A stretch of 64,000 nucleotides of DNA, taken from Dyadobacter sp. CY312 (GTDB lineage: Bacteria > Bacteroidota > Bacteroidia > Cytophagales > Spirosomataceae). Under the pieces are notes generated by a model. That model had not been told where the DNA came from. It made no database searches and saw only the letters and a program-made list of their open reading frames with translations. Where the stretch lies: NCBI RefSeq assembly GCF_021390535.1, contig NZ_JAJUXG010000015.1, positions 62,001 through 126,000 of the forward strand, in the 5' to 3' direction. The position numbers were made by a program, and so were the translations under genes. Below, piece after piece: positions 44,847 to 54,568 of the stretch (position 1 is its first letter; each line of letters begins with the position of its first letter).

Positions 44847-46070
44847 ATGAAAACATTCAATATCCCGGACTTTTACAGAAGCCGGATCATAACCCCGATA
44901 AAAGAAGCCAGAAGAAAAAAGGACAAACTGAAACGCGATTTCAGCCCTACGGTTTTGGATTTCGGACCTGTTCAGTTTCTGATCGCACGTCATTTCGGAT
45001 TTTGTTATGGTGTGGAAAATGCCATTGATATTGCATACAGGGCTATTTCTGAAAATCCTGATAAGCGTATTTTTCTACTTAGTGAAATGATCCACAATCC
45101 GGATGTGAACCATGACCTGACAGACCGCGGCGTTAAATTTCTGATGGATACGAAGGGAAAGCAACTCATTGCCTGGGAAGAACTCACACCTGCAGATATT
45201 GTAATTGTGCCTGCTTTTGGAACTACAGTGGAAAACCAGAGTAAACTGGCAGAACTTGGAATTGATTCTTACGTATACGATACTACCTGCCCGTTTGTTG
45301 AAAAAGTTTGGAATCGGGCGGCTCAAATCGGTGAAAAAAATTACACAATTGTAGTTCACGGGAAACCATATCATGAAGAAACCAGGGCAACATTCTCACA
45401 TAGCAAAGAAAACGCACCGACCGTTGTCGTTGAAAATATAGAACAAGCGCAAAGTTTGGCTAAATATATTACCGGCGAAGCAATATCAGACTCGTTTTTC
45501 AAAGAATTTGAAGGCCAGTTTTCTGACGGTTTCAATCCGGAAAAGGATTTAAAACGCATTGGTGTAGTGAACCAAACCACCATGTTGGCATCGGACACAC
45601 AGGGAATTGCAGATTACCTCAAAAGTGTGATGATCAAACATTACAGTCTGCGCCCGGAACAGGTTGAAGAGCATTTTGCCAATACCCGTGATACACTTTG
45701 TTACGCAACAAATGACAATCAGGACGCCACTTATGCTTTGCTTACTCATGAAGCAGATATCGTGGTGGTTGCCGGAGGATACAACAGCTCGAATACCTCC
45801 CATCTGGTGGAATTATGTGAAGGAAAATTTCCGACTTACTTCATTGAATCTGTTAATAAAATTCTCGACAAACAGCTCATACGCCATTTTAACCTGCATA
45901 CCAAAGAAGAAGTTGTTACAGAAAATTACCTTCCTGAAAACAGTCCGGTACGCATTATGCTAACCTGCGGAGCTTCCTGCCCCGATGCTGTTGTAGAAGC
46001 TATATTATTAAGATTACTATCCTTTTATGAAGGCGTGAAGCCGGTTGAGGAGGTGATGTTGGATTTTTGA
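44847..46070 (+). CDS. ispH: 4-hydroxy-3-methylbut-2-enyl diphosphate reductase
   Basis: 407 residues; last enzyme of the MEP isoprenoid route, forming IPP and DMAPP with a [4Fe-4S] cluster. First cluster Cys53 in GFCYGVENAIDIA, second in TTCPFVEKVW, third in LTCGASCPDAVVEAIL. Longer than the E. coli protein (316) through an N-terminal extension of about 45 residues and an insert in the middle (residues about 210-300), as in other Bacteroidota IspH. HPDV-like substrate residues (EMIHNPDVNHDL) and GGYNSSNT are present. Supplies the polyprenyl synthase. Confidence 0.95.
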   Translation: MKTFNIPDFYRSRIITPIKEARRKKDKLKRDFSPTVLDFGPVQFLIARHFGFCYGVENAIDIAYRAISENPDKRIFLLSEMIHNPDVNHDLTDRGVKFLMDTKGKQLIAWEELTPADIVIVPAFGTTVENQSKLAELGIDSYVYDTTCPFVEKVWNRAAQIGEKNYTIVVHGKPYHEETRATFSHSKENAPTVVVENIEQAQSLAKYITGEAISDSFFKEFEGQFSDGFNPEKDLKRIGVVNQTTMLASDTQGIADYLKSVMIKHYSLRPEQVEEHFANTRDTLCYATNDNQDATYALLTHEADIVVVAGGYNSSNTSHLVELCEGKFPTYFIESVNKILDKQLIRHFNLHTKEEVVTENYLPENSPVRIMLTCGASCPDAVVEAILLRLLSFYEGVKPVEEVMLDF

Positions 46071-46190
46071 TGAGAGAGTGCCTATGTTCACGAACTTGCT
46101 TTTACTAAGAATTAGTTATCTTGCATGAAGTGAGAGTCTTGATCTCCCTTCCTTCAAGATTTTAATTGCATCATTTAATTGAATTATATC

Positions 46191-46400
46191 ATGGATACGA
46201 TGCTTATACAACTCACTAACCAAAAAGCTGTTCGGCTTTTGCATGAGCTAGAAGAGTTAAACTTGATTAAGGTTTTAAAAGAAAATATCGACTCCAAACC
46301 AAAATTATCGGACAAGTATAGAGGCGTATTCTCAAAAGAAGACGCCCAAAATTTTGATAATCATACCAAAATGATGCGTCAGGAATGGGACAATACCTGA
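46191..46400 (+). CDS. Putative antitoxin of a VapBC-like pair
   Basis: 69 residues from ATG 46191 (an earlier in-frame start at 46179 is possible). MLIQLTNQKAVRLLHELEELNLIKVL is a short helix-rich N-terminal block, followed by a Lys-rich stretch and the tail KYRGVFSKEDAQNFDNHTKMMRQEWDN. This is the shape of the small Bacteroidota antitoxins that precede PIN toxins. Overlaps the PIN gene by 16 bp. Confidence 0.6.
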   Translation: MDTMLIQLTNQKAVRLLHELEELNLIKVLKENIDSKPKLSDKYRGVFSKEDAQNFDNHTKMMRQEWDNT

Positions 46401-46768
46401 TTGATAACAATGTGATCTCACATTACTTTTCGGAACTATTATCTGAAAATGGGATGCTTTTTATAGCACAGATCCTTGATCAAACTCCCAACGTATCCGT
46501 TATTACTGAGATCGAAGCCCTTTCCTGGGTAAATCCCGACAAGAGTAAAGAGGCATTGATTAGAGAATTTATTAGTGATGCTAATGTGTTCCCTCTGACA
46601 CCTGCAATTGTTAAAAGCTGTGTGAAAATCCGGAGAAATAGAAAGATCAAAACACCCGATGCAATCATTGCAGCTACGGCGATTGTTCATAATTTAATAC
46701 TTATATCCAACGACGACCATTTCAAAGGAATAGAAGGACTACAATTGATTGATTCTCAAAGCCTCTAA
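46385..46768 (+). CDS. PIN-domain protein, VapC-like putative ribonuclease toxin
   Basis: 127 residues. PIN fold: YLIDNNVIS with Asp near residue 6, a central ITEIEALSW with acidic residues, KTPDAIIAATAIVHNLILISNDDHFKGI with the third conserved Asp in the PDAIIAA helix and the acidic ND.HF site. Predicted to be an Mg-dependent RNase neutralised by the upstream gene, which it overlaps. Monogenic toxin function not proven. Confidence 0.78.
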   Translation: MGQYLIDNNVISHYFSELLSENGMLFIAQILDQTPNVSVITEIEALSWVNPDKSKEALIREFISDANVFPLTPAIVKSCVKIRRNRKIKTPDAIIAATAIVHNLILISNDDHFKGIEGLQLIDSQSL

Positions 46769-47029
46769 TAAAATCATCCGTCAATTTCGCCAAATGGAAT
46801 CGTGGGAAGAGTTTACAGTGAAGCACAGGTATTTTGTGAAAAGGCCTTGCTGCAAAAGACAAACCACTGACCGATCATTTACAGGTATTGAAATTTGTTA
46901 TGTTCAAAGCACAGGACCAATTTAGCCTCAACATTCCCGTCATAGCATTACCTATTAAATCCCTCATATTCCACCTTCGGAAATAATAAAAGATTACATT
47001 CGACGTATAATTGAAAATCTCCTTCGGAT

Positions 47030-50000
47030 ATGAAAATTTCTGCGTTCCGTGTACTCTGTTTCTTCATTATTTCTCTTCTGCTCAATAGTTGTTCGTCACT
47101 GAATGAGGTCAAGATTTCGGGCACCAATTTTACCGGCGAAATCAGTCAGTCGCAGAATCTGGTTTTTACATTTAACAAAGATCTGGTTTCAGAAAGTCAG
47201 CTCAATAGCTGGGATTCTACACAATATGTTCAGTTTGAACCGGCAGTAAAGGGAAAGTTCAAATGGACTGCTCCCAACGAAGTGGTTTTCTCCCCTCTCG
47301 CAGGATTTGCCCCGGCAACTGCATACAAGGCAAAACTTACTCCGCAACTTGTAAAAACAACTCCAAAAGATAAAAAGTACGGTATTACCGGAGATTTGGT
47401 GGAGTTCCATACTCCGTACCTCAATCTGATTGAAACCGAAAGCTGGTGGGCTTTGTCGAAGGAAAGCGGCAGACAGGAAGCACGTTTGAAACTAATTTTC
47501 AATTATCCTGTAAATGCTCAAAATGTAGCAGAAAGATTAAAAATCACACTTTCAAGCAATGCTGTTGATTTCAAAATACTTCCGTCGGCCAGTGAAAAAT
47601 CTATTACCATCGCCCTTACCAATCCCGGCAAGGCGGACAACAACGCATCGCCTGTTACAGTAAATTTGACCAAAGGACTTAAAGCCCAAAACTTTGAATA
47701 CATTACAAAAGAAGACATTTCGTCCTCTACAAGCCTGCCATCTCCGCTTCATCTGGAAGTAACGGACATTAAAACTGGGTTTGAAAATAATAGCGCATTC
47801 GCACGAATTATCACCACTCAGGAACTCAACCAGGAAAGTATTGAAAAAGGATTTGGGATAAATCCTGCATTGATAACAAAAACGGAAGCGACCGAAAATG
47901 GATTCATTGTTCGTGGAGATTTTAATGAAACGGAAACCTACGCACTTCTGATCAACAAAACTTTAAAAGGAATTTTAGGTCCAAATCTTGAAGAAGAAAC
48001 CTCCAAAGATCTCTTTTTTGGCAAAATGCCTGCCGGTATATCATTTGCCAATAAAAAGGCATTGTACATGACTCCAAAAGGCTCCCGGAATATGGGCGTG
48101 CAAATTGTGAATGTGCCAAAAGTTCAGGTTCGGATTTCAAAACTATATTCGAACAATATTCTTGCCTACATAAGAAACAACAGATGGGAAGATTATGCTT
48201 ACGTAGGCGACGTATGGACACCAAGTGGCGGTTTTCAATACAGCGATGATTCGGAAGGTAATTTTAGTGATATCATTGTAGATAAAACGGTAGATACGGA
48301 AAATCTTCCGGTGAATAAAGGAATTTCAGCTCTCAATATAGCATTGCCTGACGACAATCAGAGAAAAGGCATCTACCTGGTTTCGGTGAGTTCCAAAGAT
48401 GAGGCGTATCTGGGTGCTACGAAGCTTGTTTCCATTTCGGATATTGGACTCATCGCAAAACAAGGGCAGGATGATATCTGGATTTTTGCGAATTCAATCA
48501 AAACCAATGAACCGCTTGCGAATCTGGAAATAACACTGGTTAGCTCCAATAACCAATCGGTATATACGCTAAAAACCAACGGAGAAGGAATTGCTCATGC
48601 CGAAAAACTGAAAGAAAAAGCTCCTGGTTTTCGAATTGCGATGATTACTGCGGGCGATAAAGATGATTTCAATTATCTGTTATTGGACGATACCCGTGTA
48701 GAAACTTCCAGATTTGAAGTGGATGGCCGCCGTGATAATCTCTCCGGATTTCAGGCTTTTGTATATGGTCAGCGGGATATTTACCGACCCGGCGAAACCA
48801 TGCATTTCAATACGGTATTACGAACAGCCAATTGGAAAACGGCGAAGGAAATACCTTTGAAGTTGCGTCTCGTCACACCAAACGGAAAAGAGCTTCGTAC
48901 CTGGCGAAAAAGTACAAACGAACAGGGAGCAGTGCAAACTGATATGGAACTCGATGCTGCCGTGATGACAGGAACCTATATCCTGGAAGTGTACAATGCC
49001 AATGATATTTTACTCGCATCCCATCCTGTAAGTGTTGAAGAATTTATTCCTGACCGGATTAAAGTTGATCTGAGTGGTGCAGTAAAAACCTACGTTTCCG
49101 GCGGCACTGTTGCACTAACCGCAACTGCCACGAACCTGTTTGGTCCACCTGCGGCAGACAGAACCTACGAAATGGAATCCCAGTTAAAACGTAAAGGCTA
49201 TTTCGCTCCGAATTTCCCGCAATACACCTTTGATATTCCTGCCGTTACTTCTTTTGAAAGAGAGAGAAGGCAGGGCGTCACCAATGCTCAAGGCCAGGCT
49301 TCGGAACGTTTCGCGCTCGCTGCCGGACTAAAAGACATTGGTGTACTTGAAGGTAAAATTTATGTGACAGTCTTCGACGAAAACAGCCGTCCCGTAAATC
49401 GTTTACATCAATTTGAAGTTTTCACACAGCCTGTATTATACGGCGTGAGACTTCCGGCTACGTATTTTGGAGTAAATGCCCCGGTAGCGGTAGATCTGAT
49501 CGGTCTTAACAATAAAGGCAATTTGCAGGGAGGAACTTCTGCAAAAGTGGAAGTGGTACGTTTGGAATACCAGACGGTGGTGGAAAAACAAAATGACCAA
49601 CTGCGTTACACTTCCCGAAAAAAAGAAAAGGTAGTTTATTCCAATATATTGGGCTTGCCGAAAGGTCAGGGCACTTTCAGTTATGTTCCTGTTGTTTCAG
49701 GAGAATATGAAATCCGGGTTCGGAGACCGGGTGCAGCGCATTACACAGCTACCAACTTTTACGCTTATGGATCAGGTTACACCCAGTATTCTTCTTTTGA
49801 AGTCAGCAATGAAGGCAGGGTTTTGATAGAAACTGACAAACCTAAATACAACCTTGGCGAAAGTGCAAAAATTTTATTCAAAACACCTTTCGATGGTCGG
49901 TTACTTGTAACAATTGAGCGCAACAATATTCTGGAACAGCATGTGCTGACCACAGATAAAAAAGCTGCTGAGCTCAAACTGAATTTGAAAGAAGCACATC

Positions 50001-52483
50001 TTCCCAATGTGTTTGTCACTGCAACGCTTATCCGCCCATTGGATGCATCGGATATGCCACTTACCGTTGCACATGGCTTTGCTCCGATACTTGTACAGGA
50101 TTCCAAGCGTATTTTGCCGGTTGCGATCACTGCCATCGAAAAGTCCAGGTCGAAGCTGACGCAGAAAATACGAATCAAAACCCAACCCAATGCGCAGGTT
50201 ACGCTAGCCATTGTGGATGAAGGAATCTTGCAAATTAAAAATACCAAAACTCCCGACATACACGGTTATTTTTACCAAAAACGTGCTCTGGAAGTAACCA
50301 GCCATGATCTTTACGCCATGCTGTTCCCAGAATTAAACATCTCCGGCAATTCCAGTTCCGGCGGTGATGGCTATGATCTTGAACGGCGTGTGAACCCGCT
50401 GAGTAACGGACGAACCGAACTGGTTTCATTCTGGAGTGGAGCGCTCAATGCCAATGGAAGTGGAGAAGTTACATTTGATATTAACATTCCCCAGTTCAGT
50501 GGTGATCTTAGGGTGATGGCAGTTGCATATAAAGACAATGCTTTTGGCTCATCATCAAAAAACATAAAAGTGTCTGATCCGGTTGTGATTAGTTCTGGTT
50601 TGCCTCGCTTCCTGAGCCCGGGGGACGATCTCGTTCTGCCTGTGAACATTAGTAATACGGAAAGCAAAACAGCCAACGCAACAGTAAGCCTGCAACTCAC
50701 CGGACCATTGGCCGGCACCTCCGCTGTTCAAAACATCAGTATTGCACCAGGAAAAGAAACGAGGGCGATTTTTTCCATAAAAGCAGCTCAGGCTATTGGA
50801 ACTGGGAAAGTGATTGTAAAAGTAAATGCCTTTGGTGAAACATTTTCGCAGGAAACCGAGCTGATGGTCCGCCCGGCTTCCCCTTTACTGAATACCAGCC
50901 AGTCTGGTACCATAGCCGGTGGAACTCAGGGAATGATTAACCTGACCAATAGTTTTATTCCATCCACCAGTAGAAGCGAAGTGGTATTTAGCAGATCGCC
51001 GCTCGTACAAGGTGGAGGAAAAGCATTTTCAACGCTGTTGGGATATCCTTTTGGCTGTTTGGAACAAACAGTATCCAAAGCTTTTCCACAGCTCTATTTC
51101 GCTGATCTTGCCAAAGCAATGGCGGCACCGGTATATCTCGTAAAAAATGGAGAAAGCGATTTCAACCCAATGACCAATGTGCAGCAAGCCATTCGAAAAA
51201 TAGAATCGCAGCAACTGTTCAACGGCGGCATGGCCATGTGGCCCGGAGCCGCCAGAGAAGACTGGTGGACAACAGCTTATGCAGTTCATTTTTTAGAAGA
51301 AGCGCGCAGAGCTGGGTTTGAGGTAAATACCAAAACACTTAGTAAAGCATCAGAATATCTGACTGGAAAAACAGGTGTAACCGCAACTAAGGAAGTCGTT
51401 GTGGCAAGTACAGGTAACGGACTTGCGTACAACGGAGAACCGTCGTCGGGTTCGCAGGTTCGGAAAACGGTTGCGAAACGGGAGGCTATTTATTCTCTTT
51501 ATGTACTTGCACTTGCCGGACAACCCAACCGAGCAGCAATGAATTATTACAAGCAAAACCAACAACTGCTCACCACCGACTCCAAGTACCTACTTGCCGG
51601 TGCATTTCAGTTGGCTGGGGACACACGTAATTTTGCTGCTTTGCTACCAAAAGCATATTCTTTTGCAGATAACAACCAGACTTTCGATGATAGTTATTCA
51701 TCTCCTCTGAGGAATATGGCTTTGGTGTTGAATACACTTCTGGAATCGGATCCGGACAATTTGCAGATTACGCCTCTTTCAAGACAACTTTCAAAAGCAC
51801 TACAATCGGCTTCGTATCTGAACACTCAGGAGGCTGCATTCGCTGTACTGGCTTTGGGAAAAGTGGCCAAACAAAGTGCAGGTTCAACTGTAACAGCCAC
51901 CGTATTGTCTGCGGGGAAAAATATTGCGGCATTCAACGGCAAGGAATGGAAAGTGTCCAAAGGAATTGCTAACCAAAAACTCGCCGTTGCAACAGCTGGC
52001 AAAGGGAATTTGTACTGGTTTTCACAAAGTGAAGGGATGTCGGCTACGGGATCGTTCACGGCGGAAGATCAGGGATTGCGCGTAAGAAGATTATTCCTGA
52101 CCAGAGATGGAAAACCTGTGAGTCAATTGAAACAGAACGACCTTGTTGTTGTAAAATTATCGCTTGTCAGCACCAATGGTCTGCCGGTTGAAAATGTAGT
52201 GGTAACAGACATTCTGCCCGCCGGGTTTGAAATCGAAAACCCAAGAATTACCGAACCACGAGATATGCCATGGATCAAACAAGCTGCTGTACCTGATTAT
52301 CTCGACATTCGTGACGACCGCATCCATTTTTTCACTACTGCCGGAAAAATTGAAAAGTCATTTTACTATCAGGTTAGGATTGTTTCCAAAGGAACTTTCA
52401 CCGTGGGTCCAGCCGCCGCAGACGCCATGTATCAGGGAGAATACAGGAGTTATTCCGGTGGCGGGAAAGTGACTGTACAGTAA
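47030..52483 (+). CDS. Alpha-2-macroglobulin family lipoprotein
   Basis: 1817 residues. Lipobox LLNSCSS (Cys21). Series of macroglobulin-like domains: the MG2-type segment around 575-680 (FVYGQRDIYRPGETMHF), the central bait region, ANAQVTLAIVDEGILQI, and ELVSFWSGALNANGSGEVTFDINIPQFSGDLRVMAVAYKD. The thioester motif C1343-L-E-Q is intact in YPFGCLEQTVSKAFPQL, so the protein should covalently trap attacking proteases. Thioester-domain helices and the receptor-like C-terminus follow. In many bacteria the gene sits beside pbpC (a class A PBP); here it does not. A periplasmic defence role is known for the family. Confidence 0.93.
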   Translation: MKISAFRVLCFFIISLLLNSCSSLNEVKISGTNFTGEISQSQNLVFTFNKDLVSESQLNSWDSTQYVQFEPAVKGKFKWTAPNEVVFSPLAGFAPATAYKAKLTPQLVKTTPKDKKYGITGDLVEFHTPYLNLIETESWWALSKESGRQEARLKLIFNYPVNAQNVAERLKITLSSNAVDFKILPSASEKSITIALTNPGKADNNASPVTVNLTKGLKAQNFEYITKEDISSSTSLPSPLHLEVTDIKTGFENNSAFARIITTQELNQESIEKGFGINPALITKTEATENGFIVRGDFNETETYALLINKTLKGILGPNLEEETSKDLFFGKMPAGISFANKKALYMTPKGSRNMGVQIVNVPKVQVRISKLYSNNILAYIRNNRWEDYAYVGDVWTPSGGFQYSDDSEGNFSDIIVDKTVDTENLPVNKGISALNIALPDDNQRKGIYLVSVSSKDEAYLGATKLVSISDIGLIAKQGQDDIWIFANSIKTNEPLANLEITLVSSNNQSVYTLKTNGEGIAHAEKLKEKAPGFRIAMITAGDKDDFNYLLLDDTRVETSRFEVDGRRDNLSGFQAFVYGQRDIYRPGETMHFNTVLRTANWKTAKEIPLKLRLVTPNGKELRTWRKSTNEQGAVQTDMELDAAVMTGTYILEVYNANDILLASHPVSVEEFIPDRIKVDLSGAVKTYVSGGTVALTATATNLFGPPAADRTYEMESQLKRKGYFAPNFPQYTFDIPAVTSFERERRQGVTNAQGQASERFALAAGLKDIGVLEGKIYVTVFDENSRPVNRLHQFEVFTQPVLYGVRLPATYFGVNAPVAVDLIGLNNKGNLQGGTSAKVEVVRLEYQTVVEKQNDQLRYTSRKKEKVVYSNILGLPKGQGTFSYVPVVSGEYEIRVRRPGAAHYTATNFYAYGSGYTQYSSFEVSNEGRVLIETDKPKYNLGESAKILFKTPFDGRLLVTIERNNILEQHVLTTDKKAAELKLNLKEAHLPNVFVTATLIRPLDASDMPLTVAHGFAPILVQDSKRILPVAITAIEKSRSKLTQKIRIKTQPNAQVTLAIVDEGILQIKNTKTPDIHGYFYQKRALEVTSHDLYAMLFPELNISGNSSSGGDGYDLERRVNPLSNGRTELVSFWSGALNANGSGEVTFDINIPQFSGDLRVMAVAYKDNAFGSSSKNIKVSDPVVISSGLPRFLSPGDDLVLPVNISNTESKTANATVSLQLTGPLAGTSAVQNISIAPGKETRAIFSIKAAQAIGTGKVIVKVNAFGETFSQETELMVRPASPLLNTSQSGTIAGGTQGMINLTNSFIPSTSRSEVVFSRSPLVQGGGKAFSTLLGYPFGCLEQTVSKAFPQLYFADLAKAMAAPVYLVKNGESDFNPMTNVQQAIRKIESQQLFNGGMAMWPGAAREDWWTTAYAVHFLEEARRAGFEVNTKTLSKASEYLTGKTGVTATKEVVVASTGNGLAYNGEPSSGSQVRKTVAKREAIYSLYVLALAGQPNRAAMNYYKQNQQLLTTDSKYLLAGAFQLAGDTRNFAALLPKAYSFADNNQTFDDSYSSPLRNMALVLNTLLESDPDNLQITPLSRQLSKALQSASYLNTQEAAFAVLALGKVAKQSAGSTVTATVLSAGKNIAAFNGKEWKVSKGIANQKLAVATAGKGNLYWFSQSEGMSATGSFTAEDQGLRVRRLFLTRDGKPVSQLKQNDLVVVKLSLVSTNGLPVENVVVTDILPAGFEIENPRITEPRDMPWIKQAAVPDYLDIRDDRIHFFTTAGKIEKSFYYQVRIVSKGTFTVGPAAADAMYQGEYRSYSGGGKVTVQ

Positions 52484-52589
52484 TAACTTTTAGAAATATG
52501 AGTAAAAAGGAAATTGCCTGTTAAAAGAGTAGCTACAAATTTTTTACAGTCGTTACTCGTTATATTTGTATTAACTAAGTTGAAAGAAA

Positions 52590-52820
52590 ATGAACTGGCA
52601 AGAATATATCTCCTTGAATCCCCAGGTTATGACAGGTAAGCCTGTTATTAAAGGAACCCGTATAACTGTTGAACTAATTTTGGAAAGGCTTGGCAACGGC
52701 TGGACGACGGAACAACTTCTTGAATCCTACCCTCATCTTTCGGCAGACTCCATACGCGCTTGCTTACTCTATGCTGTCGATTCCGTTAAAAACGAAATCA
52801 TCCATGACATTGCTGCATGA
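52590..52820 (+). CDS. DUF433 protein (putative antitoxin), second pair
   Basis: 76 residues. YISLNPQVMTGKPVIKGTRITVELILERLGNGWT.E.LLESYPHLSADSIRACLLYAVDS is a full DUF433 domain. Upstream TATATTTG (52561-52568) is a -7-like box, with no clear -33 TTG. Overlaps the following DUF5615 gene by ATGA, exactly as in the pair at 14824-15407. Sequence differs clearly from that pair, so it is not a recent duplication. Confidence 0.83.
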   Translation: MNWQEYISLNPQVMTGKPVIKGTRITVELILERLGNGWTTEQLLESYPHLSADSIRACLLYAVDSVKNEIIHDIAA

Positions 52821-53164
52821 TGCGTATACTCGCTGATGAAAATATTGATTATCCGGTAATTCGAAATTTAAGAGAACTCGGATTCGAAGTATTTTCTATT
52901 ATGGACATGCACCAGGGCGAGGATGATAACTTTGTACTGTCTGTTGCAAATGAATTGGATTGCATACTTTTAACAAATGATAAAGATTTTGGTGATCTGG
53001 TTATAAGAAAGCAACTTCCACACAAAGGAGTTATCCTCCTTAGACTTTCATCTCAAAGTGTAACGGAGATTTCGGATGTCATTGTAAAAATTTTACAGAC
53101 TTACAGCGAGCAAATTATCAACAAATTCACTCTCGTTAGCGATACTAAAATTAGAATACGGTAG
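52817..53164 (+). CDS. DUF5615 PIN-like protein (putative toxin), second pair
   Basis: 115 residues. RILADENIDYPVIRNLRELGFEV at the N-terminus carries the conserved Asp/Glu. LTNDKDFGDLV mid-protein is the DUF5615 motif. C-terminal HKGVILLRL.SQSV...VIVKIL. Predicted metal-dependent PIN-like ribonuclease. Coupled to the upstream DUF433 gene. Confidence 0.83.
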   Translation: MMRILADENIDYPVIRNLRELGFEVFSIMDMHQGEDDNFVLSVANELDCILLTNDKDFGDLVIRKQLPHKGVILLRLSSQSVTEISDVIVKILQTYSEQIINKFTLVSDTKIRIR

Positions 53165-53464
53165 TCATCATCTATTGTGAAAAAGCGCCACTATCTGATA
53201 ATTCGCCATTACTACTGGAAAATTATCGGATAATAATTGATTACTGTTAGAAAAATATCGAAAAACCGGATTGCTCAGCAAGCCACTCCACTTGGTCACC
53301 CGCAATATTCACAATTCTTAATCTGTGAACAATTCGTGCATCCCCGGCATATAATTGACACATTTAGCAAGATTATAGTAGTTTGTGCAAACATTTTTTC
53401 GCACCCATACAACCATTCTGCTACCTAAAAGCCTCTTTAATCCGGAAACACTAAATACCTATCC
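53165..53464. other. 300-bp intergenic region upstream of ECF module B
   Basis: Contains a weak hairpin (53193-53203 with 53221-53231) and no open frame of note. No clear -7 TAnnTTTG promoter for the sigma gene was found, as expected if the sigma factor drives its own, different promoter. An inverted TTCACA-N10-TGTGAA lies at about 53310-53332. Confidence 0.35.
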
Positions 53465-53974
53465 ATGACATCGGAGGCGGAACTTATTTCGGGTTGCCTT
53501 TTACATGACCGACTTGCGCAACGGCTCCTTTACGACCGGTACAAGAAAGCCATGTACACGCTCGCCTATCGCATTACCGGTGATTTTGATGATGCAAACG
53601 ATGTCATTCAGGATGCGTTTCTTGAAGTGTTTAAACATTTGAGCCAGTTCAGAGGGGAAGCAACACTTGGCGCCTGGATCAGGCAAATCGTAATACGGAA
53701 AGCTACTAAAAAGAAGAAAATAGTTGTCTGGCAAAATTTGGATGATAGCCCCGTGGAAAGTATCAATTGGGCTGATGACAACATCAACATTGCACATCTG
53801 GAAACCGCAATTCTGGCTTTACCCGATGGCTTTCGTACCATTTTCGTATTGGCTGAAGTAGAAGGTTATACACATCGTGAAATCGCAGCAATGCTTGGTA
53901 TTTCCGAAGGAACTTCAAAGTCTCAGCTGTTTCATGCCAAAAGAAAATTACGGATCATGCTCACTTCCAAATGA
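53465..53974 (+). CDS. ECF-type RNA polymerase sigma factor (module B)
   Basis: 169 residues. Region 2: QRLLYDRYKKAMYTLAYRITGDFDDANDVIQDAFLEVFKHLSQFRGEATLGAWIRQIVIRKATK. Region 4: LPDGFRTIFVLAEVEGYTHREIAAMLGISEGTSKSQLFHAKRKL. First gene of a six-gene plus-strand operon; its stop overlaps the start of the anti-sigma gene (ATGATG). The stretch LPDG[YF]R appears in both sigma factors of the window, and region 2 is similar, so the two are paralogues of one clade. Confidence 0.93.
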   Translation: MTSEAELISGCLLHDRLAQRLLYDRYKKAMYTLAYRITGDFDDANDVIQDAFLEVFKHLSQFRGEATLGAWIRQIVIRKATKKKKIVVWQNLDDSPVESINWADDNINIAHLETAILALPDGFRTIFVLAEVEGYTHREIAAMLGISEGTSKSQLFHAKRKLRIMLTSK

Positions 53975-54558
53975 TGAAAAACATGGAGCATAACAGAGAA
54001 ATATTAAAAGACGCCTTACAAAACCTTCCCTCCTACGAGCCAAAGGAGATGGTTTGGAATGATATAGATCGAAAACTGAATGAATTACCATTACAACAGG
54101 CACTTGCAAGCCTTCCTGAATATGAGCCTGACGACAGAATATGGGAAGTGCTTGAACTAAATTCTCAGCAAAAAAGGAAAACATTAGTTACCTGGTGGTA
54201 TGCTGCTGCCGTGCTGCTGTTAGTTGGTCCGATCGGTTTTTGGTTTGTGAATAAGGACAAAGGAAAGATAATCACCTACTCTGAGGAAGTGGTTGACGAA
54301 CGCCTGCAAACCGCCGAAATACAAGAAACCGATAACCAGTATCAGAAACTAAAAGCCTGGTGCGAATCGGAAACGTTGGTTTGTAATACCGTTGATTTTA
54401 AGCAATTAAAAGAAGAATACGAAACATTACAACTTGCCTCGGAACAACTTCAGGCAGCAATGGGAAATTACAATTCGGAACCTGAACTCGTGAGGCAGCT
54501 GAGCATGGTGGAGCAGGAAAAAGCAGGAATTTTGAATAAAATGGCAAAAATGATTTAG
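53971..54558 (+). CDS. Putative transmembrane anti-sigma factor (module B)
   Basis: 195 residues. The cytoplasmic part holds two copies of a short motif, ALQNLPSYEPKEMVWNDI and ALASLPEYEPDDRIWEVL, 26 residues apart. One membrane helix spans about 70-92 (TWWYAAAVLLLVGPIGFWFV). The periplasmic remainder is helical. No zinc-binding cysteines. Directly follows and overlaps the sigma gene, which supports the call; no direct family test was possible here. Confidence 0.72.
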   Translation: MMKNMEHNREILKDALQNLPSYEPKEMVWNDIDRKLNELPLQQALASLPEYEPDDRIWEVLELNSQQKRKTLVTWWYAAAVLLLVGPIGFWFVNKDKGKIITYSEEVVDERLQTAEIQETDNQYQKLKAWCESETLVCNTVDFKQLKEEYETLQLASEQLQAAMGNYNSEPELVRQLSMVEQEKAGILNKMAKMI

Positions 54559-54568
54559 CACAAAAACC

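Noticed and set aside
53193-53231. Hairpin as terminator of the second DUF433/DUF5615 pair
   Set aside because: 11-bp arms with one mismatch, AT-rich and no U-tract; too weak to call.
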